NCBI RefSeq assembly: GCF_902703175.1 | Contig: NZ_CACRYJ010000055.1 | Location: forward strand, 1-64,000 | Reading direction: 5' to 3' | DNA length: 64,000 nt | Source: Occultella aeris | Lineage (GTDB): Bacteria > Actinomycetota > Actinomycetes > Actinomycetales > Beutenbergiaceae | In this document: in pieces, positions 16,258-23,281 of the stretch | Position numbering within the stretch: position 1 is the first letter of the stretch | Layout of the letters: every line of letters starts with the position of its first letter | Translations under genes and position numbers: made by a program | Notes under the pieces: model-generated | What the model saw: the letters and a program-made list of their open reading frames with translations, nothing else | Told to the model about the DNA's origin: nothing | Database searches by the model: none

Positions 16258-17640
16258 ATGTCTGCGCCTGCGACACCGTCGAGCACCACCGAGGAGACCA
16301 CGGATCGAGGCGCCGCGCCCGCGGCGGCGACCACCGCCGTCGGGCACGTCACCCACCGCAGTGGGCGGTGGATCGACCGCTGGGATCCCGAGGACCCGAC
16401 GTTCTGGCGTGACGGCGGCGCGAAGGTCGCCGCCCGGAACCTGCGGATCTCGATCTTCGCCGAGTTCCTCGGCTTCTCCGTGTGGGCGCTGTGGTCGATC
16501 GTGGTGCCGCAGCTGGGTGCGGCCGGGTTCGCGCTCACCGTGGACCAGCAGTTCTGGCTGATCGCGGTGCCGTCGCTGGTGGGGGCGACGCTTCGGATCC
16601 CCTACACGTTCGCGGTGCCGATCTTCGGCGGCCGGAACTGGACCGTGGTGAGCGCGCTGCTGCTCCTGCTGCCCACGACCGCCCTGGCCATCGCGGTGCA
16701 GAACCCGCAGATCCCGTTCGGGGCGCTGCTGGCGATCGCAGCGCTCGCGGGAGTCGGCGGCGGCAACTTCGCCTCCTCGATGGCGAACATCTCGTTCTTC
16801 TTCCCTGAGCGGGAGAAGGGCCGGGCCCTCGGGCTGAACGCCGCCGGCGGGAACCTCGGCACCGCGGCCGTGCAGTTCGCGGTGCCGCTCGTGATCGTCA
16901 CCGGCGCGGGCATCGCCTTGGAGCGGGCCGGGCTGATGCTGATCCCGTTCATCCTGCTGGCCGGGTTCCTCGCCTGGCGCCGGATGGACAACCTGTCCAC
17001 CGCGAAGGCGGACCTGCGTTCGTTCGCGGCCGCGACCCGCAACCGGCACACCTGGATCATCTCGTTCCTGTACATCGGCACGTTCGGGTCCTTCATCGGC
17101 TACTCCGGGGTGTTCCCCACCCTGCTGCGCGGGGAGTTCCCGACCGTGACGCTGTCCATCGCGTTCCTCGGGGCGCTCGTCGGCTCCGTGTCGCGGCCGC
17201 TCGGCGGCATCATCGCCGACCGGGTCGGCGGCGCGCGGGTCACCATCGCCTCGTTCGTGGTGATGGGACTCGGCGCGGCCGGTGCGATCGCGGCCCTGGA
17301 CCGGGGCAGCTTCGGCCTCTTCTTCGCCTCGTTCCTCGTCCTGTTCGTGGCGACCGGTGTCGGCAACGGGTCGACGTACCGGATGATCCCGGCCGTGTTC
17401 CGGGTCGGTGGCGGTGGGCCGGCTGCGGTGAAGGCGGCCGCCGGTTGCATCGGCATCGCGGGTGCGATCGGCGCGTTCGGCGGGTTCCTCATCCCGCGCG
17501 GGTTCGCCGCGTCGAGCTCGATCGCGGGCTCGCTCGCGCCGGCGCTGTGGATCTTCATCGGGGTCTATGCGGTGATGGCCGTGGTGACCTGGGCCGTCTA
17601 CGCGCGGCGCGGCTCCGCCATGGCTGCGGCCGGGATCTGA
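16258..17640 (+). CDS. narK: Nitrate/nitrite MFS transporter, NarK-like
   Basis: A 460-aa major facilitator protein with about twelve hydrophobic segments. The nitrate/nitrite porter signatures are present: GGGNFASSMANISFFFPEREKGRALGLNAAGGNLG in the fifth helix region (about residues 162-198) and SRPLGGIIADRVGGARV with the following GNGSTYRMIP segment. The N-terminal 50 residues are hydrophilic, with HRSGRWIDRWDPEDPTFW as a conserved lead-in of actinobacterial NarK proteins. It is preceded by GAGGAG and heads an operon with nitrate reductase, seven bases apart. It should import nitrate (and perhaps export nitrite) for assimilation. Confidence 0.92.
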   Translation: MSAPATPSSTTEETTDRGAAPAAATTAVGHVTHRSGRWIDRWDPEDPTFWRDGGAKVAARNLRISIFAEFLGFSVWALWSIVVPQLGAAGFALTVDQQFWLIAVPSLVGATLRIPYTFAVPIFGGRNWTVVSALLLLLPTTALAIAVQNPQIPFGALLAIAALAGVGGGNFASSMANISFFFPEREKGRALGLNAAGGNLGTAAVQFAVPLVIVTGAGIALERAGLMLIPFILLAGFLAWRRMDNLSTAKADLRSFAAATRNRHTWIISFLYIGTFGSFIGYSGVFPTLLRGEFPTVTLSIAFLGALVGSVSRPLGGIIADRVGGARVTIASFVVMGLGAAGAIAALDRGSFGLFFASFLVLFVATGVGNGSTYRMIPAVFRVGGGGPAAVKAAAGCIGIAGAIGAFGGFLIPRGFAASSSIAGSLAPALWIFIGVYAVMAVVTWAVYARRGSAMAAAGI

Positions 17641-17647
17641 GCAGCGC

Positions 17648-19822
17648 ATGGGCGTCGGCACGCAGTCCCACTGCCCGTACTGCGCGCTCCAGTGCGCGAT
17701 GACCCTGACCCCTCCCGAGGCCGGGACCGGGCCGACGCCGGTCACGATCACGCCCCGGCAGTTCCCGACCAACCTCGGCGGCCTGTGCCAGAAGGGCTGG
17801 ACGAGCGCCGAGGTGCTGACCGCCACGGACCGGATCACCACCCCGCTGCTGCGCGGCGCGGACGGAGCGCTGCACCCGGCCGGCTGGGACGAGGCGCTCA
17901 CGGTGATCGCGACCCGGGTCCGCGCCATCCAGGCCGAGCACGGCCCGGAGGCGATCGCGGTGTTCGGCGGCGGCGGGCTCACGAACGAGAAGGCGTACGC
18001 GCTCGGCAAGTTCGCCCGGACCGTCCTGCGCACCCCGAACATCGACTACAACGGCCGGTTCTGCATGGCCAGCGCCGCGGCCGGGGCGAACCGAAGCCTC
18101 GGCGCGGACCGCGGGCTGCCGTTCCCGCTCGCCGACCTCGCCGGGGCCGGCGCGGTCATGCTGCTCGGGTCGAACCTCGCCGAGACGATGCCGCCGTCCG
18201 TGCAGCATCTGGCCGATGTGCGTGACCGCGGCGGTCTCGTGGTGGTGGACCCGCGTCGGAGTACGACGGCGGCCCTCACCGGTGCCGACGGCGAGAGTGG
18301 GGTGCATCTGCAGCCGGTGCCCGGCACGGACCTCGTGGTCCTGCTCGCGCTCACGCACGTGGTGCTCACCGAAGGGCTCGCCGACCAGGCCTACCTCGCC
18401 GACCGCACCACCGGCGCGACCGAGGTCCAGCGCTCCGTGGCGGCGTGGTGGCCCGAACGGGCGGAGGGCGTGTGCGGGGTGCCGGCGGCGCAGTTGCGGG
18501 CCACGGCCCGGCTCCTCGCGGCCGCCGCACCGGTGCACGGGGGACCCGGCGCCTACATCCTTACCGGCCGCGGCGTGGAGCAGTCCACCCAGGGCACCGC
18601 CACGGTCACCGCCGCCATCAACCTCGCCCTGACGCTCGGGCTGCCCGGCCGGGTCGGGTCCGGCTACGGCGCCATCACCGGGCAGGGCAACGGGCAGGGT
18701 GGACGCGAGCACGGCCAGAAGTCCGACCAGCTGCCCGGCTACCGCAAGATCGACGATCCGGCCGCCCGCGCCCACGTCGCACGGGTCTGGGGCGTGGACC
18801 CGCCCACGATCCCCGGCCCCGGCAAGCCCGCCGTGCAGCTGCTGACCTCGCTGGGCACCCCCGGCGGTCCTCGGGCGCTGTTCGTGCACGGCTCGAACGT
18901 GCTCGTCAGCGCCCCGAACGCCGACCGGGTCGCGGACCGGCTGCGTGCCCTGGACCTGCTCGTGGTGTGCGACTTCGTCCCCTCGGAGACCGCGCTGCGC
19001 GCGGACGTGGTGCTGCCCGTCACCCAGTGGGCGGAGGAGGAGGGCACCATGACGTCCCTCGAGGGTCGCGTGATCCGGCGCCGCCGCGCCCTGGCGCCCC
19101 CCGGGCAGGCCCGCTCGGAGCTGTGGATCTTCGCCGAACTGGCCCGCAGGCTCGGCTCCGGCGTCCACTTCGGGACCGACCCGGCCGCCGTCTTCGACGA
19201 GCTCGCCGCGGCCTCCGGCGGCGGGATCGCCGACTACGCGGGCCTGAGCCACGCCCGCCTCGACGCCGACGAGGCCGACGGCGGCCCCGGCCTGTTCTGG
19301 CCGGTCCCCGGCCCGGACCACCCGGGCACGCCGCGGCTGTTCCTGGACGACTTCCCCACCCCGGACGGGCGGGCCCGGATGATCGCGGTCGACCACGTCG
19401 GCCCCAGCGACGACGTCCGGCCCGACGCGCCGATCTACCTCGTCACCGGCCGGGTCCTGCAGCATTACCAGTCCGGCGCGCAGACGCACCGGGTGCCCGA
19501 ACTCGAGCGCCTCAGCAGCGAACCGTTCGTGGAGCTGCATCCCATCCTCGGCTTCCGGCTCGGCATCGCCGACGGCGATCTGGTCCGGCTCACCTCCGTA
19601 CGCGGCAGCATCCAGGCGCCCGCCCGCTGGACCGACCGGATCCGCCCGGACACCGTCTTCATGCCGTTCCACTGGAGCGGCGCGGGCAGCGTCAACCGGA
19701 TCACCACCGACGCGACCGACCCGATCTCGCACATGCCCGAGTTCAAGGTCTGCGCCGTCTCGGTGACCCCGCTGATCCCGGCCGCCGCCGAGCCGCTGGC
19801 CGCGCAGGGAGTCGCCTCGTGA
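17648..19822 (+). CDS. nasC: Assimilatory nitrate reductase catalytic subunit (molybdopterin)
   Basis: A 724-aa molybdopterin oxidoreductase reducing nitrate to nitrite in the cytoplasm. The N-terminal [4Fe-4S] site is C9-x2-C12-x3-C16 and C47. The body shows molybdopterin-binding segments: GGGGLTNEKAYALGKFAR, NGRFCMASAAAGANRSLG, LLGSNLAETMPP, GYGAITGQGNGQGGREHGQKSDQLPG and, at the C-terminus, the nucleotide-binding YLVTGRVLQHYQSGAQT domain. It has no signal peptide, which separates it from periplasmic NapA. Unlike Klebsiella NasA it lacks a C-terminal BFD-like cluster; that cluster is in the next gene instead, which overlaps its stop (GTGA). Confidence 0.9.
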   Translation: MGVGTQSHCPYCALQCAMTLTPPEAGTGPTPVTITPRQFPTNLGGLCQKGWTSAEVLTATDRITTPLLRGADGALHPAGWDEALTVIATRVRAIQAEHGPEAIAVFGGGGLTNEKAYALGKFARTVLRTPNIDYNGRFCMASAAAGANRSLGADRGLPFPLADLAGAGAVMLLGSNLAETMPPSVQHLADVRDRGGLVVVDPRRSTTAALTGADGESGVHLQPVPGTDLVVLLALTHVVLTEGLADQAYLADRTTGATEVQRSVAAWWPERAEGVCGVPAAQLRATARLLAAAAPVHGGPGAYILTGRGVEQSTQGTATVTAAINLALTLGLPGRVGSGYGAITGQGNGQGGREHGQKSDQLPGYRKIDDPAARAHVARVWGVDPPTIPGPGKPAVQLLTSLGTPGGPRALFVHGSNVLVSAPNADRVADRLRALDLLVVCDFVPSETALRADVVLPVTQWAEEEGTMTSLEGRVIRRRRALAPPGQARSELWIFAELARRLGSGVHFGTDPAAVFDELAAASGGGIADYAGLSHARLDADEADGGPGLFWPVPGPDHPGTPRLFLDDFPTPDGRARMIAVDHVGPSDDVRPDAPIYLVTGRVLQHYQSGAQTHRVPELERLSSEPFVELHPILGFRLGIADGDLVRLTSVRGSIQAPARWTDRIRPDTVFMPFHWSGAGSVNRITTDATDPISHMPEFKVCAVSVTPLIPAAAEPLAAQGVAS

Positions 19823-21405
19823 CCGCACGCACGCGCATCGTCGTGGTCGGTAACGGCATGGTCGGCTCCCGGTTCGTCGCCGACCTGACCGCCGCCGACG
19901 CCGACGCGGAGTTCGACGTGACCCTGCTCGGTGAGGAGGAGTACCACTCCTACAACCGGGTGCTGCTCTCGGAGGTAGTGGCTGGAAAGGTGGACCTCTC
20001 CGCCCTGGCACTGCCCGAGCCCGACGGCGACCGGGTGCGCGTCGAGCGCGGCGCCCCGGTCATCGCGATCGACCGCGCCTCGCGGACCGTGCTCACCAGC
20101 TCCGGGTCGCACCACTACGACCGGGTGGTGCTCGCCACCGGCTCGGTCGCCCGGATCCCGGACCTTCCCGGCCTTGAGGGTGACCTGCCCGCCGGCGTGC
20201 ACGCGCTGCGTACCCTCGACGATGCCCGCGAGATCGTCGCGGCGACCGCGAACGCGCGCCGCGCCGTCGTCATCGGCGCCGGGGTGCTCGGCCTGGAAGC
20301 CGCGTGCGGGCTGGCCCGACGCGGGCTCGAGGTGGCCGTGATCCACGCCGCCGACACGGTCATGGATCGCCAGCTCGACGCCGACGCCGGCCGGGTGGCG
20401 CAAGCGTCCCTTGCTGGTCTCGGCATCGCCACCTGGACCCGGGCCGCGACCCGGCGGGTGGTAGTCGAGGACGGCCGGGTCACCGGGATCGAGGTCGACG
20501 CGGGGGAGGACCCGGTCACCCTGGCCGCCGACCTGGTGGTCCTCGCCTGCGGCACCACCCCGGAGGTCGCGCTGGCCCGCTCCGCAGGCCTCGCCGTCGA
20601 CCGCGGGGTACTCGTCGGCGCGGACCTGGCCAGCCCCGACGACCCCAGGATCTTCGCGATCGGGGACTGCGCCCAGCCGCGCGAGGGTGGGGCCGGCCTG
20701 ATCGCCCAGGGGTGGGACCAGGCCCGCCGGCTCGCCGGCCTGCTCACCCGCCCGGGACAGGGGCCGCCCACGGCGGCACGGCCGGAACGGCCGAGCATGG
20801 CGCTGCGACTCAGCCTGATCACCGGGGTGGTGTCCCGCCCGGCCAGACCCGCGGCCGCGCCGGCCCTCGCCGCCGGGACCGACGTGGTCCGGCTCAAGGC
20901 GGCCGGCCTCGAGGTGGTCACCATGGGCGTCAGTGGCGCCCGCCGCGGTCGGGACTCCGCCCACCGCTCGGTGCGGCTGTCCGATCCGGCCGCGGGACGG
21001 CACGTCGAGGTGGTCGTCGCCGACGGGCTGCTCGTCGGCGCCACCTGCGTGGGAGCGCCCGAGGTGGCCGCGGACCTGAGCGCCGCGTACACGCGCCGCA
21101 CCCCGGTCCCCGCCGACCCGGCGCAGTTGCTGATCCGGCCCCTCACGACCGCCGCGGCCCCCGCGGCCACCCCGGAGCGGATGCCGGACTCGGCCACCGT
21201 GTGCCTGTGCAACGGGGTCACCAAGGGGGACATCGTGACGGCCTGTCGCGCCGGCGCCCACACTGCCGCGGACATCGCGCGCGCCACCCGCGCCACCACC
21301 GGGTGCGGCGGCTGCAAGGAGACCGTCTGCGGACTGCTGGACTGGCTCGGCGCGGTGGGGCCACGAATCCCGGACCCTGAGCAGGCTGGTGCACGTCTGG
21401 TGTAG
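19819..21405 (+). CDS. nasB: FAD-dependent oxidoreductase with C-terminal BFD cluster, nitrate reductase electron transfer subunit
   Basis: About 528 aa, resembling the N-terminal half of NirB. It has a GNGMVGSRF dinucleotide motif at the start, EEYHSYNRVLLSEVVAGK typical of NirB-like proteins, a second Rossmann site VIGAGVLGLEAACGLARRG near residue 152, and FAIGDCAQP for FAD. The C-terminus has a BFD-type [2Fe-2S] arrangement with C462, C464, C496 and C499. It should pass electrons from NAD(P)H to the molybdenum subunit. GTG 19819 overlaps the upstream TGA; the longer open frame on this strand from 18445 is a shadow of the reductase. Confidence 0.85.
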   Translation: MTARTRIVVVGNGMVGSRFVADLTAADADAEFDVTLLGEEEYHSYNRVLLSEVVAGKVDLSALALPEPDGDRVRVERGAPVIAIDRASRTVLTSSGSHHYDRVVLATGSVARIPDLPGLEGDLPAGVHALRTLDDAREIVAATANARRAVVIGAGVLGLEAACGLARRGLEVAVIHAADTVMDRQLDADAGRVAQASLAGLGIATWTRAATRRVVVEDGRVTGIEVDAGEDPVTLAADLVVLACGTTPEVALARSAGLAVDRGVLVGADLASPDDPRIFAIGDCAQPREGGAGLIAQGWDQARRLAGLLTRPGQGPPTAARPERPSMALRLSLITGVVSRPARPAAAPALAAGTDVVRLKAAGLEVVTMGVSGARRGRDSAHRSVRLSDPAAGRHVEVVVADGLLVGATCVGAPEVAADLSAAYTRRTPVPADPAQLLIRPLTTAAAPAATPERMPDSATVCLCNGVTKGDIVTACRAGAHTAADIARATRATTGCGGCKETVCGLLDWLGAVGPRIPDPEQAGARLV

Positions 21406-21746
21406 CCCCAACCCGTCGATGAGCTTGGTGTCGGCTGCTGGAACGGGCCCGACGTGATAACAGCGTCTGTGGGGCGCGGAGGCTGGATGTATCCGACGTT
21501 CTTTGTGCTTGTGGACCCCCCACCAAGCCGGTTACGGTCCCGTGGTCCGCGGGGCGACTCGTCGATCGATCCAAACCGCCGATCCCGGCCTGTTCCGGTA
21601 CCTCACGGTGGGCCCGGACATCACGGACCTGCCGACCGGCCAGCGCTACGGGCTCACCACTCTTGGAAGTCTCCTGGCGTGCGACCGCAGTCGGGGTTAC
21701 TCTGGCGTCGGTCGATCTATCTACACGGTGCCGGGGTGCTAAGAAG
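21406..21746. other. Gene-poor stretch at the left edge of an AT-richer insert
   Basis: About 340 bases after the nitrate operon with no supported gene. A 79-codon open frame on the plus strand (21503-21742) has no recognised homology and weak codon bias, so I leave it uncalled. The base composition drops noticeably below that of the flanking genes and stays low through 22738. No terminator, repeat or integration site could be identified with confidence. Confidence 0.5.
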
Positions 21747-22469
21747 ATGACAACTGGCGGTCTTTCGCCTGGGATAAGTGACGACAGTCTGTATGTCGAA
21801 CACCAACAGCTCGATCGTCTCGACTTGAGTGCTCGTAACTTTAAGCATTTCGTTGTGGTTGACTCCCGGTTCGAGCATTGCAATTTTGATCGAACGGTTA
21901 TTTCGCACGCGAACCTCGGGGCCGGGGACCCCATCTCCGAATACATCGACTGTACGTTCGACGGAGTCCGAATGCTCCACGTTTGGGTGGGTAATGCCCG
22001 CTTTGTGAGGTGCACCTTCACGAATGCTTCTATCGTTGATCTCGACGCCTCCGCGATGGAGTTTATCGACTGCATCTTCACGGGTCGAATCCAAAAGGCA
22101 CTCTTCTGGGGTGTGCCGCCCAAAGAGTTCCGCACGTACCAACGGAGCAGTAACGAGTTCCACGGAAACGATTTTTCAGGCTCGCGCTTGAGAGACGTCT
22201 CGTTCCGCGGAGGGATCGATCTGCGCTCTCAGACGATGCCGTCTGGGCCTGAGTACGTCTACGTGCAGGACGCTGCTGCGGGCGTAGCCCGTGCACGCGA
22301 GATGCTCCAATCTTGGAGTGATACGCATGTGATCGAAATCGCAGAGCGGACGCTGCTCCGATTGCAGGCCCAGATCGATCTCGGTCAACAACAGTTCTTT
22401 TTCAGTATCGCGGGGTACTCGGGGGCTGAGCGTCTTGCGAAATTGTTCGACTCTTCCGACCCTACTTGA
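21747..22469 (+). CDS. Pentapeptide-repeat-like hypothetical protein of atypical composition
   Basis: About 240 aa. Residues from roughly 20 to 110 alternate in a way reminiscent of a short pentapeptide-repeat helix: LDLSARNFKHF, SRFEHCNFDRTVISHANLGAG, CTFDGVRMLHVWVGNARFVRCTFTNASIVDLDASAMEFIDCIFTG (region). The rest is a predicted helical C-terminal part with no known motif. The DNA is about 50% GC, far below the neighbours, which suggests transfer. ATG 21747 gives a plausible start but the ribosome binding site is poor. It interrupts the nitrate and nitrite gene blocks. Pentapeptide proteins can mimic DNA or scaffold complexes; here the role is unknown. Confidence 0.6.
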   Translation: MTTGGLSPGISDDSLYVEHQQLDRLDLSARNFKHFVVVDSRFEHCNFDRTVISHANLGAGDPISEYIDCTFDGVRMLHVWVGNARFVRCTFTNASIVDLDASAMEFIDCIFTGRIQKALFWGVPPKEFRTYQRSSNEFHGNDFSGSRLRDVSFRGGIDLRSQTMPSGPEYVYVQDAAAGVARAREMLQSWSDTHVIEIAERTLLRLQAQIDLGQQQFFFSIAGYSGAERLAKLFDSSDPT

Positions 22470-22738
22470 GTCTCTCGCGGGACACGCCGGACAGAGTGCG
22501 TAACGGATGATGCGGAAAGCGCCGTTCGCCTGGGGTTTCTGTACCTCCGCCCCTGAGACTCTGAGATGTCGGGCTTCTGACGTGTTTGAGCTGGGCCACC
22601 GATGAGCTCCGTGCTGCGGTGGCGGTACGTGAGGATGTCTCTCTTGCCCAGGAAGAAGTGATCTATCGAAAGTCCGTCTCGCATCGTTGGATCGATGCTG
22701 AGCGGTCCGGTGGCATGGGTCGGGATCGTGAGCGCTTC
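22470..22738. other. Intergenic stretch without supported gene
   Basis: About 270 bases between the pentapeptide-like gene and the antitoxin gene, still AT-richer than the flanks. Open frames here lack homology and good starts. I looked for a RelE/HigB-type toxin partner next to the antitoxin on both strands and did not find one. Confidence 0.5.
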
Positions 22739-23089
22739 TCAGGCGATTGATTCGAAGTGGACCCGAAGGCCGAGAGCGCGCGACACCTTGACCACCGTTG
22801 CGAAGCTGGGATTGCCCTTGGCCGACAGCGCTTTGTACAGGCCTTCTCGGCTCATGCCTGCACGACGTGCGATCTCACTGAGGTTGCGGGAGCGCGCGAT
22901 CGTGCCGAGCACCCCGGTGATCACCACGGGGTCGCCCTCGGCATCCTCGATCACTGCTTCCAGGTAGGCCACGACGTCGTCAAACGTGTTGAGGTAGTCC
23001 GCGGGGTCGAACGCAGAGAATGCATCGGTGGCACTCCTCCGGGTGCTCCCTCCGGTCGTACTCCCGATAGCCCGATTCGGGTCGGCCAC
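22739..23089 (-). CDS. Orphan addiction-module antidote protein (HigA/COG3636-like)
   Basis: About 116 aa with the C-terminal pattern of the addiction-module antidote family: DPADYLNTFDDVVAYLEAVIED, then VLGTIARSRNLSEIARRAGMSREGLYKALSAKGNPSFATVVKVSRALGLRVHF (region, roughly residues 55-114), containing a Cro/CI-like helix-turn-helix. A HigB/RelE toxin normally sits just upstream in such pairs, but none is present. I choose GTG 23089: a TACAGT box ends six bases upstream, consistent with a leaderless transcript. The longer frame from GTG 23107 would begin inside the palindromic operator. It may be a domesticated regulator. Confidence 0.72.
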   Translation of the reverse strand: MADPNRAIGSTTGGSTRRSATDAFSAFDPADYLNTFDDVVAYLEAVIEDAEGDPVVITGVLGTIARSRNLSEIARRAGMSREGLYKALSAKGNPSFATVVKVSRALGLRVHFESIA

Positions 23090-23091
23090 AT

Positions 23092-23107
23092 GTGAACTGT
23101 AGTTCAC
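23092..23107. promoter_or_regulatory. Palindromic operator overlapping the antidote promoter
   Basis: GTGAACT-GT-AGTTCAC, a perfect inverted repeat with seven-base arms and a two-base centre. On the minus strand the TACAGT -10 box of the antidote gene lies inside it, so a protein bound here would block that promoter. This is the expected arrangement for autoregulation by a HigA-like protein. It lies about 175 bases before nirB and might also influence that gene. Confidence 0.7.
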
Positions 23108-23166
23108 ACTGCGATGGCATGAACGACCCGACCTCTCACTCGACCCTGACCACGAGTGAGAACAAC

Positions 23167-23204
23167 GTTACGACCGGGCAACGGGCGGGGCACTGACGTG
23201 AAAC
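23167..23204. promoter_or_regulatory. Four-slot GlnR binding site upstream of nirB
   Basis: GTTAC-6-GCAAC-6-GGCAC-6-GAAAC: all four slots keep the 11-bp phase of the actinobacterial GlnR site (gTnAC-n6-GaAAC, twice), and each keeps its terminal AC. It ends 77 bases before the nirB start, a good distance for activation. This is the best GlnR-like site in the window and links nirBD and siroheme genes to nitrogen limitation. Confidence 0.78.
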
Positions 23205-23281
23205 CGCCGCCACATATCGTCGGCGACATCGCCCCACCACTGCCGATCGGCAGCCGGTCGACGATCACCGGAGGAGTCCTG

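Noticed and set aside
21503-21742. 79-codon plus-strand frame in the AT-richer insert
   Set aside because: No ribosome binding site, no homology I recognise and weak codon preference. Left as uncalled, though it cannot be excluded.
22385-22684. 99-codon minus-strand frame considered as toxin partner of the antidote
   Set aside because: No RelE/HigB or other toxin pattern, and it overlaps the end of the pentapeptide-like gene on the other strand.
23156-23281. Longer N-terminus of NirB from 23156
   Set aside because: It would run through the GlnR box and the promoter; homology and GGAGG support the start at 23282.
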